Below are positions 21,534 through 31,106 of a DNA stretch of 64,000 nt, piece after piece. The stretch comes from Ahaetulla prasina (lineage: Eukaryota > Chordata > Lepidosauria > Squamata > Colubridae): positions 5,884,314 through 5,948,313 of the forward strand of contig NC_080548.1 of the NCBI RefSeq assembly GCF_028640845.1, read 5' to 3'. The notes beneath the pieces are model-generated. The model searched no databases and was not told the origin of the DNA. It was given only the letters and a program-made list of their open reading frames with translations. The position numbers and the translations under genes were made by a program. Within the stretch, counting starts at the first letter, position 1. Each line of letters begins with the position of its first letter.

Positions 21534-21738
21534 TGTTGGATCCAATGATGGAAGAGACAGACCACAGCTTTTTCAGTAACAACAGCTCTTTATTAGTAGA
21601 CCAGTACAACCCAACAGAGTGCTAGTCTGGTAGTGTCCTCTTTTATAGAGGGCTTAGCCAATGAGATTCAAGTACTTTCCCGCCTTTTTGGAGGACCTGA
21701 GTGAAAACTACAGCATGCTCTTTATATAGTATATAACA
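21534..21738 (-). repeat. Gypsy-2 3' LTR
   Basis: On the plus strand it runs TGTTGGATCCAATGATGG ... TATATAACA, and on the coding strand it starts TGTTATATAC and ends GGATCCAACA. A purine-rich tract (GGAGAGGAGGAA on the minus strand, about 21739-21750) immediately upstream is the likely second-strand primer. Confidence 0.9.
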
Positions 21739-21789
21739 TTCCTCCTCTCCTAGAATAAAATTACTTTGAATAATTATGTACATATTTAG

Positions 21790-23850
21790 AGATGTAATCC
21801 CACAGGTAGGCAGGGCTGGTGCGAGCCTTAGTAGACCTGCGCAGTTCAGTTTTCTCCTGGGCATCGACTTGAGCCGGTGGATTAGTTGCAGTCTCTGAAC
21901 CCACCAATGGAACCTCCTGGAACACGTTCCTGGGCATGGTAGGAGGTTGAAGACCCAACTTCCTTCTGGAAGTCTGCGCTGGAGTCTTGGTTCCACAGAT
22001 GGGCAATCAAGCTGAACAATCAGGTTTGAGTTAGTATTAGACATTTGCTGTAACAGTTTTGGATAGTCAGGGTCTGGCCTGTTGTTGGATTGAGTTTGGT
22101 CTGGTGTGTGAAGTGGAGAGTTTGCAATTCGGCCCCGGAGTTGGTCCAAATGCCGACGCCACAGTCTCCTGTCCTCCAGCTCAACTTTGTAGGACCGAGG
22201 ACCAGATTTTTCCACGATCGTGCTAAGAATCCACCGGCATAATTGTGAGTATAGACCTTGTCCCCAATTTCAAATTGTCGAATTTTTCCCGTTGAATGGG
22301 GTGGAGTGTCAGCAACATAATTTGGATGCAATCAGTCTAATTGAGATTGGAGTCTCCTATCCATGAGGAGCTCCGAGGAACTTCTATTGGTGACTGCACA
22401 AGGGGTGATATGCTGAATTAGCAAGAATTTATCAATTCGGGCTTGGCAATCCCACGGGTCCATTCTGTAGTAAATCACAGTAATCTTTCAGCCTGCCCAT
22501 TACTGGCTGGATGAAACGGTGCCACAATGCATGTCTGATGACCAATTCTGCGAAAAAGGCCTCAAAGGGCACGGCCGTTAACTGTGGGCCATTGTCAGAA
22601 GCTAGCAGGTCAGGGAGGCCGTGCGTGGCAAACTGTTTCCTAAGTGCCTCAATGACTGCATCAGCAGTGGTTGAAGTCATTAGGACTATCTCTAACCACT
22701 TAGAGTAAGCGTCAACCACAATTAGGAAATTTTGTGCTTTTGCTGGCCCTGCAAAATCAATATGCACTCTAGCCCAAGGAGCCTGGGGCATTTCCCATGT
22801 TTTGGCCGGGGCAACGGGTGGAGCTGGTCAGTATTCCTGGCATGGAGAACAGGTGGCGACCCATTCCACAATGTCCTGGTCCATCTTGGGTCGCCAAACG
22901 TAGCTCCTGGCCAACCCTTTCATCCTGACGAAACCAGGATGCCCCTCATGCAAAACTTCTAACACTTCCCTCTGTAACTTAGAGGGAATGACCACCCTTT
23001 CCCCCCCATAAAAGACAACCCTTCAAAACAGACAGTTCATGTCGGCACAAAAAGTATGGGTGAGCAGAGTCCAAAACAGGGGCATTGGGCCAACCCCACC
23101 ACACATAATTCAAGATTTGCATGAGTTCAGAGTCTTTAGCGGTATGCTGGGCAATCTCAGCAGCAGTGATAGGTCCCAAAGTGATGTCCTCAAGCAGGAG
23201 GACTTGGCAGACCGGCGCAGGGTCTTCCACCAGGGCAGGCAGGGGGCAATGGCTCAGCACATCGACATGGCCCAAAGACTTTCTGGGCCGGTGAATTAGC
23301 CAGTAGCTGTAAGTTACCAGGAATAGCGACCACTGCACCATTCGAGGTGACATGACGGCCAGACACAAACAGTTGCCTGCTAACAACCCCAGCAAGGGCT
23401 TGTGGTCCGTAACTAGGGTGAAATGTCTGCCATACAAATAGTTATGGAACCGCCGGACCCCAGCAACTGCAGCCAGCACCTCTCTTTCCAATTGGCTGTA
23501 GTTGCGCTTGGCAGCAGACAAGGTGCAGAAATAGAAAGTGAGAGAAGCCTCCCAGCCATTAGGAAACTGATGGCTGAGGACAGCCCCCACCCCTAATGGT
23601 GAAGCATCACAAGTCAGGACTAGGGGCAGGGAGTCACTATAATGGACCAACACGATGTCAGATGTCAGCAAGTTCTTTATGGCAGCAAAAGCAGCTGCTT
23701 CAGCCAGGCCCAGGATCCAGGAAGCCTTCTTTCCAAGCAGCCTATGTAAGGGTTTGGCCATGGTGGCCTTTTGCCTCAAGAATATACTATAAAAATTTAG
23801 TAAGCCGAGAAAGGCTTGAAGCTCCTGTTTATTCTCAGGGGTTGGAGCAT
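21790..23850 (-). pseudogene. Gypsy-2 Pol remnant: RT thumb, RNase H, integrase
   Basis: From 23850 leftwards the order is: the RT thumb and connection (QAFLGLLNFY; KPLHRLLGKK), RNase H (CDASPLGVGAVLSH; NYSQLEREVLAA; TDHKPLLGLLAG, about 23600-23400), integrase core (HIDFAGP, SDNGPQ, about 22770-22560) and C-terminal integrase segments to about 21790. Several frameshifts separate these blocks, for example near 22980-22790 and 22430-22330. The first catalytic Asp of the integrase (HIDF) is retained here, unlike in the 26.6-kb copy. The catalytic RT domain (Y-X-D-D) is missing. Confidence 0.8.
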
Positions 23851-24166
23851 TCTGAATTATGGCAATTTTGGATTTCGAACTCCTTCATGAGGTCCTCAGC
23901 ACCATCGTCTGCGATGGTGTTGATGCTGGTCACACTCATGCCCAGGGTCTCAAACCAATTCAAGCTGAGCAAGCGACTGGTTCGACGAGTGCCTTGGCCA
24001 TATCAAACATGTCCATACCGCAATAACTGAGGAACAATGCTCATTTGCAGTTGTCAGACAGTCCCAGGAGATTGTTTGCCTCCATGAAGCATTCGAAGCG
24101 ATTCATGTAGGAGTCCCAATAGTCAATGGCTGGGTTGAACAGAGCTGGTGGAGAGTAAGTGGTCAT
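23850..24166 (-). pseudogene. Gypsy-2 Gag N-terminus fused to protease/RT border
   Basis: A frame starts at 24166 (ATG on the minus strand) with MTTYSPPALFNPA, comparable to the MSSYTPPAPFDPA start of the other Gypsy element. After about 65 residues, with an internal stop near 24025, it jumps near 23965 to LNWFETLGMSVTS, which corresponds to the end of the protease region. It jumps again near 23885 to a piece matching the RT thumb. The two jumps are internal deletions relative to the full element. Gag normally forms the particle; this product cannot. Confidence 0.7.
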
Positions 24167-24277
24167 TATGCTCGCAGATGATGATTCTGCAGACAGCGAG
24201 CAATGCCAGTTGCTTCCTACTCCATTGGGACTCTGGTCTACTTGTTCTTAATCTTCTGATCCCACTTTCATCGCCAG

Positions 24278-24492
24278 TGTTGGATCCAATGATGGAAGAG
24301 ACGGACACAGCTCTTTCAGTAACAACAGCTCTTTATTAGTAGACCAGTACAACCCAACAGAGTGCTAGTCTGGAATTGTCCTCTTTTATAGAGGGCTGCC
24401 AGACAGCTTAGCCAATGAGATTCAAGTACTTTCCCACTTTTTGGGAGGACCTGAGTGAAAACTACAGCACACTCCTTATATGGTATATAACA
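24278..24492 (-). repeat. Gypsy-2 5' LTR
   Basis: About 215 bp, homologous to 21534-21738, with an additional GCCAGACAG-type insertion. The sequence just inside (TGGCGATGAAAGTGGGAT on the minus strand) occupies the primer-binding position and resembles that of the 26.6-kb element. Confidence 0.9.
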
Positions 24493-24605
24493 GTGACCTT
24501 TGGCCTGTCCCCTAGGAGGAGGAAGGAATATTAGATATTTTTCCTGCCTTGAGTTGTTTATAAAAATAATAAAAGTGGGATTTATAATAAATACATAATA
24601 AATGT
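24493..24605 (+). mobile_element. tRNA-derived SINE, right part (tail)
   Basis: This is the continuation of the SINE interrupted at 21533. It reads GGAGGAGGAAGGAATATTAG, then CTGCCTTGAGTTGTTTATAA and an A/T-rich tail, matching the 3' part of the SINE at 8085-8315. Confidence 0.7.
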
Positions 24606-24915
24606 TTCATTTTTGAGAATCACCTAAAAATAGCAGAGCTCGGATTGCCTAGCCGGGTCCACTATCTTGACCGATTGGACATGCACTGAGCACATTCCTT
24701 AAAATTTCTGGAATTTTACGACTTGGAGCTTTGCTCACCTGGTCCTTAATCAACCAGGAAAGATCTGCTGGGCTTCTACCATGAGGCAGAAGCTACAACA
24801 AAGGCAAAGCCGACTTTCTCCCTCCTTTTCTATCTCGCCTGAGAGGGGAATCTTCTTGCTCCTGATTAGTTCTTCAGAGTTTGATTTTCCTGTGCTCTGA
24901 TCATGTCTGCCCACT
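24606..24915. other. Non-coding stretch, nothing recognised
   Basis: No gene or repeat family was recognised. Confidence 0.4.
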
Positions 24916-24923
24916 CTCTAGAT

Positions 24924-25057
24924 CAGGGCTGGGCAACTATGGCCCCTTTATGACCTATGGACTTCAACTCCCAGAATTCCTGAGCCAGCATGCTGGCTCA
25001 GGAATTCTGGGAGTTGAAGTCCATAGGTCATAAAGGGGCCATAGTTGCCCAGCCCTG
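24924..25057. mobile_element. Perfect 134-bp palindromic MITE with 8-bp target duplication
   Basis: Arms 24924-24990 and 24991-25057 are exact reverse complements with no spacer (centre CCAGCATGCTGG; ends CAGGGCTGGGCAACTATGG). It is flanked on both sides by CTCTAGAT (24916-24923 and 25058-25065), an exact 8-bp duplication as made by hAT transposases. There is no coding content. The inner motif CTTCAACTCCCAGAATTCC is shared with related elements at 10585, 33058, 42452, 42733 and 42974. Confidence 0.93.
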
Positions 25058-25069
25058 CTCTAGATTGAC

Positions 25070-25939
25070 AGGATTAGTTTTTCTTCCACTCTTTCATGTT
25101 CAAACCACTTGAGGTGGGATTTCTCCATATCCTCTACTGAAGCAATGTACAGAAGAACTCGCAATAAAACCTACAATAAAATACAATAAAAATGCAGCAG
25201 CTAGTCTTACTTATGCTTTATGGTTCTGCGGCAGATAATATAGAGAAATGTATAGAAAACTTTCTCCATGAAGTTTTCTTGCCACAAAATCCCAGCTTGT
25301 TCACTTGAGGCATTGGTGGGCTTTATTTTAATTCTTCTTTACTTCATGCTTCTTTAGTAAATCTAAATAAATGTGATTTCATGTGTTTTTAAAGAGACCA
25401 TCCACAGAAGTAAAAAAAAAAATGTACATTTCTTCCCTGAACTTTCTTGCGTGGAAAATATATTTGAAGGAATTCTGCATGGTCCTCATTTAGCGACAAG
25501 ATTTTAAAACCTTGGCAAAATGAAGCAAATCCAAACCTTTGAGCCATTTGTCTCATTTAGTAAGTCACCATGATCCTCCCTCCCAACCCTGATTAAATTT
25601 TCAGTAAACTTCTATAACTGCCAACCTTCAAGAACATCCTATTTGAAAAAATGGTAATAGATTAAATTGAAGTGAAGAAAGTAGAAACAACAAAAAAATG
25701 GAGCCATGAAGAAAACACCGAGATGTCACACAGAAGGAATGACTGATGTACTAAATGTTTGTTTGTCAATAAAATAAAAAACTTTTTTAAAAAAGAACAT
25801 CCTATTTTTAAATTATAGTTCTTAATTATAACCAGCAGGCATGATCCAACACATCAGAACATTCTGTTGAAGACTTATCTAAGGAATTAAATAGTGCGAT
25901 CTGTGCTAATTGCCACCATACAATTGCACTGAATTTCCA
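25070..25939. other. Non-coding stretch with an L1-like 3' end
   Basis: Around 25640-25795 an A-rich segment ending GTCAATAAAATAAAAAACTT resembles a LINE 3' UTR with a poly(A) signal (plus strand). The rest is unassigned. Confidence 0.35.
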
Positions 25940-26505
25940 GGTACAGTTCAAGGGCTGATTGTTGCTGTTGTTAGAAGGATAGAATCAAGATCACAAGAAA
26001 TGATACTACTGCTTTATAATGCCTTGGTAAGACCAAACTTGGAATACTGCATCAAATTTTAGTCAACACAATATAAAAAAAGATGTTGAGACTCTGGAAA
26101 GAATGCAGAGAAGAGTGACAAACATGATTAGGGGACTGGAGGCCAAAATGTATGAAGAACGGTTGCAAGAATTGGGTATGGCTAGTTTAGAGAAAAGGAC
26201 GACTAAGGGTGACATGATAGCAGTGTTCCAATATTTGAGGGGTTGCCCAAAGAAGATGGAATTTGGAAATTAATTAATTAATTAATCAAGGAGAGAAACA
26301 ACCTAGAACGAAAGAAAAATTTCTTGACAGAACAATTATTCAGTGGAATGGCTTGCCTTCAGAAGTTGTGGATTCTCCAACGCTGGAGGCTTTTAAGAAG
26401 GGACTGGACAACCATTTATCTAAAATGGTATAGTGTCTCCTGCTTGAGCAAGAGGTTGGACTATAAGATCACCAAGATCCCTTCCAATTCTTATTCTGTT
26501 ACCTA
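25940..26505 (+). mobile_element. CR1 LINE 3' region
   Basis: The degenerate end of CR1 ORF2 runs from RIESRSQEM-like coding sequence through AGAATGCAGAGAAGAGTGAC, AAGGGTGACATGATAGCAGT and GACAACCATTTATCTAAAAT to the terminal CCCTTCCAATTCTTATTCTG. It is homologous to the better-preserved minus-strand copy at 47371-48075. An AATT run (26270-26290) lies inside. It is inactive. Confidence 0.82.
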
Positions 26506-26570
26506 GAAAGCCCTACATAGCATGAGGCTTGGTAATCTGTGGGACCGTTTGTCTCCCATAATACCTGACC

Positions 26571-26760
26571 TGTAATGTATCTTTAAGGGTTTTGGAGAGA
26601 AAATAGAGCGGGAAATAGCACGTTGCTAATTGGCTGATAGCCTCCAGCTGAACTGTATATAAGGAGGGGTTTTACCGTTTGCGGTTGCTGGGTTCACCAT
26701 ATAGTAAAGAGCTGTTGTTACTCATCTGGTCTCCTGCCTCGTTATTGCCCGAATCTAACA
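26571..26760 (+). repeat. Gypsy-1 5' LTR
   Basis: TGTAATGTATC ... CGAATCTAACA, with TG/CA ends. A TATATAAG box at 26656-26663 probably sets transcription initiation in the LTR. Confidence 0.95.
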
Positions 26761-26761
26761 C

Positions 26762-26779
26762 TGGCGACGAAGGTGGGAT
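26762..26779 (+). promoter_or_regulatory. Gypsy-1 primer-binding position
   Basis: TGGCGACGAAGGTGGGAT starts one base after the 5' LTR, where a tRNA 3' end would pair to prime minus-strand DNA. The second Gypsy element has TGGCGATGAAAGTGGGAT in the same place. I could not assign the tRNA. Confidence 0.65.
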
Positions 26780-26835
26780 CTCGAGGCAAAAGAGCACCAG
26801 GAACGAACCCAGCAAAATAAGGGCGGTTAGCAACG

Positions 26836-27640
26836 ATGTCCAGCTATACACCGCCAGCGCCATTCGACCCAGCCAAAGAAAAATGGGGGTCATACATGGC
26901 TCGCCGAGTGTTTCCTCAAGCCAACGAGCTCAAGGGGTCTCGGACAACAGGAAACGGGCGTACTTCCTGAGTCACTGCGGTCCCGAGGTTTTCGACACCG
27001 CGGAATCGCTTTCTGAGCCAACGCCGGTACAGGCGGTACCGTGGCAAACTCTGCAGACTGTTTTGAAAGCCCACTATGCACCAACGCCTTCCAAGTTCGT
27101 TCAACGGTTCGAATTAAGGCAGCGCATGCAGCAAGAGGGCGAGTCCATCAGTGTGTACATGGCAGCACTGAGGAAAGCCGCGAACCATTGTGAGTACCGA
27201 GACTTGGAAGACGCGTTGCTCGACCAACTAATTTGCGGGTCAGGGACATCCGTTTGCGATGGTGGCTGCTGTCCAGAAGCAACCTAACGCCGCAATCGCC
27301 TGGACGAGGCAAGGGCTCACGAGATGTCTACCCAAGCGGCAGAAACACTACAAAGCCGGTCGCGCCAGGGCGGCAGCGAAAACAACCCGGTCCACAACGA
27401 GGAAGTCCAGGCCGAGTCGGAAGAGGAGGAAGAGGAAGAAGTCTTCCACACCGGGAGGCCGGAGAGGAAGACCGGGCGAATCGCGAGTTGCGGGGCCAAC
27501 ATCAACGGCAACATTGCAAATTTAGGGATGCCACGTGTCGGCGATGTGAAAAAAAAGGGCACATCGCGAAAGCCTGCCGAGCGCCCCAACCTTCCCGCCA
27601 AAAATTCAAACCGACCAATCAAAGCGCGGGAACCGTGAAA
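26836..27640 (+). pseudogene. Gypsy-1 Gag, frameshifted
   Basis: Gag starts at 26836 (MSSYTPPAPFDPAKEKW) and passes through a retrotransposon-gag-like domain (YFLSHCGPEVFD; FELRQRMQQEGESISVYMAA, about 26960-27180) to a CCHC zinc knuckle (CRRCEKKGHIAKAC, about 27535-27580) that binds RNA. The frame changes near 26935, 27238, 27295 and 27450. The first two coincide with a G run shortened to GGG before TC. An acidic EEEEEEE stretch lies near 27425-27440. Gag would build the particle. As written it cannot be made as one protein. The frame changes could be sequencing errors or genuine decay. Confidence 0.8.
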
Positions 27641-29140
27641 CGGCCCGGGATTGGTCAAGGGAAAAAAGGCGCGAAGTTGAATCAGACCGCCGTGAGAGTG
27701 GGCCAGGCATCAACACGCCTAGAAAAAAAAATCTTTGTTAAAACACTCATCGAAGGAGTGCCGTGCCGAATGGAAGTGGACACTGGATCTTCAATTACGA
27801 TCATGTCCTGGAGCAACTTAGAAAAAAACTTGCCGGCTATCGCGAAACGCAAACTGCGGCCACAGAAGCTACGAGTGCAGGACTATCAAGGGAACAGGAT
27901 CCCTGTCCGAGGGGCGACGACCGTCCACGTCAAGTATGGACAGTTCGAAAAAACTCTGCCCATCACCATCGTCGATGGGACTCTGCCGAGTTTGTTGGGA
28001 CTAGACTGGTTCCGGGCATTGGGCATGGGAGTGACCGGAGTCTTCCGAAATGAAGTCGACCTCAAGGACGAACTCATGAAGGAGTTCGAGGACGTTTTCA
28101 AAGACTGCCTGGGCAAGTACAAGGGGACCCCTATCTCCTTCAATCTAGACCCTCAAGTTGCCCCTATCCGTTTAAAGGCTAGGAGGGTTCCCTTCGCCCT
28201 GAAGCCCAAGATTGACCGGGAACTGGACAAACTAGTAAGCCAGGGGATACTAGTGCCAGTCGATCATGCGAAGTGGGAGACGCCAATAGTCACCCCAGTG
28301 AAACCAGACGGGTCAGTCAGGATTTGCGCCGATTACAAGGCGACGCTTAACAAAGCTTTGCAAAAAAGCGCTTACCCCGTCCCTGTGGTACAACACTTGC
28401 TACACTCGTTAGGGCAGGGGCAGGTTTTTGCTAAACTAGATTTGGCCCAAGCCTATCAGCAGTTACCCGTAGATAGCAGCACGGCCGAAGCTCAAACAAT
28501 CGTAACGCACAGGGGTGCTTTCAAATGCACCAGGTTACAATTTGGGGTCAGTGTGGCACCAGGATTATTTCAAAATTTAATGGAGCGGCTTCTGCAGGGG
28601 CTACCCGGGGTGGTACCGTACTTTGATGACGTACTGGTATCCGCCGACAATATGGAAGAACTTGGGGTGCGACTGAGAAAAGTTTTAAGTATTTTCCAGT
28701 CCGCCGGTTTAAAAGTCAAATTAAACAAGTGCCAGATCGGGGTAGGATCTGTAGAATTCCTGGGCTACCGGATAGACAGGGAGGGGATCCACCCCACTGA
28801 GAGCAAGGTTAGGGCAATCAGAAAGGCCCCAGCACCCCAAAACAAAACACAGTTGCAGGCATTTTTGGGTCTGGTAAATTTTTACGCGGTTTTTTTAAAA
28901 AACAAGGCTACCATAGCCGAGCCGCTACACAAATTACTAGGAAAAAATGCTGCATGGTCTTGGGGAAAGGCGGAAGCTAGAGCATTCGAAGCAATAAAAA
29001 ACCTCCTGTCTAGCGATAGCCTATTGATACAATACAATAGCACACTACCATTGGTGCTAGTTTGTGATGCATCCCCTACGGGTGGGGCTGTGCTCAGCCA
29101 CAGGCTGCCAAATGGCACAGAAGCCCCTATAGCGTTTACA
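27460..29140 (+). CDS. pol: Gypsy-1 Pol part 1: zinc knuckle, protease, RT, RNase H start
   Basis: One open frame covers the zinc knuckle, aspartic protease (MEVDTGSSITIMS, catalytic DTG at 27779-27787), and reverse transcriptase with AKLDLAQAYQQL (about 28432-28467), LQFGVSVAPGLFQ and the YFDD active site (28619-28630). It then enters the RT thumb (QAFLGLVNFY) and the start of RNase H (VCDASPTGGAVLSH), where one residue is missing compared with the ASPLGVGAVLSH of the other copy. The frame is lost near 29130-29140, before the RNase H NYSQLDRE motif. RT copies the element's RNA inside the particle. A single-base loss explains the break. Confidence 0.88.
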
Positions 29141-30861
29141 CCCGAACAATGTCCTCAGCTGAAAGGAACTATAGTCAGTTGGATAGGGAAGCCTTGGCCA
29201 TAGTCTCCGGGGTAAAGAAGTTCCATGAATATGTTTTCGGTCGCGACTTCGAAATCGTCACAGACCATAGACCCTTACTAGGGTTGCTGGCGGGCGACCG
29301 CCCAACGCCCGTGGCACTTTCGCCCAGATTGACCCAATGGACTATCTTTCTGGCTGCATATTCGTACAAACTGCTACATCGGCCAGGAAAGGAGTTAGGG
29401 CATGCAGACGCCTTGAGCAGATGCCCTTTACCAGCGACTATTGAAGACCCCACTCCGGGCACACCCGTCTTGTTAATTGACTCTTTGGACTCTGGTCCAG
29501 TCACTTCCAAGGAGGTGGCTCGGGCTTCTTACAAGGACATTACATTAAGGACTGTAATGGGTTGGGTGCAAAGAGGATGGCCCGCTGCGCCGGGTGCGCG
29601 TTTTAGGGAATTTGTAAAAAAGCGCGGGGAATTGTCGGTGCAAGGGGGGTGTCTGCTCTGGGGGGATAGGGTGGTAGTCCCAGAGAAATTGCAGAAAAAA
29701 GTTCTGGAACTTCTGCACGAAGGCCATCCTGGGATCATGAGAATGAAGGGTTTAGCCAGGAGCTATGTGTGGTGGCCCTTGATGGACATGGAGATTAGCG
29801 ATAGGGTTGGGAAATGCCAAGCATGCCAGGAATCCAGACCACTACCACCAACGGCCCCAATCCGAGAGTGGGAGAAACCCCAGGGCCCATGGTCCCGAAT
29901 CCATATCAACTTTGCCGGCCCGTTCCACGGCCAAACATTCTTAGTGGTGGTAGACGCATTTTCCAAATGGCTGGAAATCATTCTAATGAAATCCATGACC
30001 GCAGAGGCTGTAATTTCAGTCCTGCGGCACCTTTTTGTAACACACGGGTTACCAGATACACTCGTTTCAGACAACGGGCCACAGTTCACGGCGACCCTTT
30101 TTGAGGGGTACTTGGCGGAGGAGGGCATCCGACATGTCCTCTCGGCGCCTTTCCACCCTGCGACGAACGGCCTTGCAGAGCGTTTCGTCCGGAGCGCAAA
30201 AGAGGCATTGTCCAGAATCAGACCCGGGGATTGGCAATTAAAAATTGACACCTTCTTAGCGGTACAACACAGAACCCCTTGTGTAGCGACTGGCCGCAGC
30301 CCAGCAGAGCTACTGATGGGGAGAAAGCTTAGATGCCCGTTAGACCGGTTAAACCCGAACTACACACCAGACGGGTACAAAACAACACCGGGCAAAACAA
30401 GAGAATTGACAGTAGGGAGTTCCGTATGGGCACACAATTATGGTGAAGGCCCAAGCTGGCAAAAGGGAACAATCCTAGAAACAACCGGGCCCAAATCATA
30501 TCTCGTAGAAATAGAGGATGGCCGGGTTTGGAAACGCCACATAGACCAGTTAAGGAAAAGAATAGCCACCAGTCTAGAAACAGACGAAACAGGCCCTGAC
30601 TATCCAATAATTGAATCCACAGCTAACTCAAACCCGAGCAAACCGCAGGACTTATCTGAGTTCCAGAGACACCAACCGGTCCCTCCGAAGGAAAGCAGGA
30701 ACGACTCTGCAAGTAATCCAAGGCCGGATGGCCTGGAGGAGGAGCTGAGAGGAACGAACAGTCCCTCCGGCCAGCTCGACTCACTCCCAGATAATGAACT
30801 GCACAGGTCCGAAAGAGTTAGGAGACGCCCTGCGTACTTACGTGACTACGTTGAAAAATAA
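29141..30861 (+). CDS. pol: Gypsy-1 Pol part 2: RNase H end and integrase
   Basis: The continuous frame 29149-30861 begins in RNase H (NYSQLDREALAIV; TDHRPLLGLLAG; LGHADALSRCP). It continues with the integrase HHCC zinc domain (LHEGHPGIMRMK ... CQACQ, about 29715-29835), the catalytic core, and a C-terminal domain ending in RRRPAYLRDYVEK. In the core the second Asp (SDNGPQF, about 30067) and Glu (NGLAERF, about 30170) are present, but the first catalytic Asp is Asn (codon AAC at 29908-29910, IHINFAGP). The other Gypsy copy has HIDFAGP. Integrase needs all three acidic residues to bind metal, so this one is predicted to be inactive. Otherwise length and layout are normal. Confidence 0.9.
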
Positions 30862-30896
30862 TTATTCATTTTATGTAAATAGGGGTAAAAAGCTTT

Positions 30897-30911
30897 CTGG
30901 GAGGGGAGGAA
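30897..30911 (+). promoter_or_regulatory. Gypsy-1 polypurine tract
   Basis: GGGAGGGGAGGAA immediately precedes the 3' LTR. It is the expected RNase H-resistant primer for second-strand DNA. Confidence 0.85.
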
Positions 30912-31101
30912 TGTAATGTATCTTTAAGGGTTTTGGAGGGAAAATAGAGCGGGAAATAGCACGTTGCTAATTGGCTGATAGCCTCCAGCTGAACTGTATA
31001 TAAGGAGGGGTTTTACCGTTTGCGGTTGCTGGGTTCACCATATAGTAAAGAGCTGTTGTTACTCATCTGGTCTCCTGCCTCGTTATTGCCCGAATCTAAC
31101 A
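30912..31101 (+). repeat. Gypsy-1 3' LTR
   Basis: 190 bp, with one substitution against the 5' LTR (30939). It is followed by the TGACC target duplication. Confidence 0.95.
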
Positions 31102-31106
31102 TGACC

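Larger units (their letters stand above)
21534..24492 (-). mobile_element. Ty3/Gypsy LTR retrotransposon, internally deleted (Gypsy-2)
   Basis: A minus-strand element is bounded by LTRs at 21534-21738 and 24278-24492. Target duplications are GCGAC (21529-21533) and GTGAC (24493-24497), matching 4 of 5. The internal region is about 2.5 kb, against about 4.15 kb in the complete relative at 26571-31101. It keeps a Gag N-terminus, a short piece of protease/RT border, the RT thumb region, RNase H and a broken integrase. Most of Gag, the protease active site and the RT fingers and palm are missing. It could not be autonomous. LTR differences, including a roughly 10-bp indel, show it is older than the copy at 26.6 kb. 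Confidence 0.88.
26571..31101 (+). mobile_element. Ty3/Gypsy LTR retrotransposon, nearly complete (Gypsy-1)
   Basis: LTRs of 190 bp at 26571-26760 and 30912-31101 differ at one visible position (26598 A versus 30939 G). An exact 5-bp target duplication TGACC flanks the element (26566-26570 and 31102-31106). The order is LTR, primer-binding position, Gag with zinc knuckle, protease, RT, RNase H, integrase, polypurine tract, LTR. This is the Ty3/Gypsy order, with RNase H before integrase. No envelope frame is present. The LTR identity indicates a recent insertion, yet Gag is frameshifted several times, Pol once, and the first integrase Asp is replaced, so this copy appears not to be self-sufficient. 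Confidence 0.95.
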
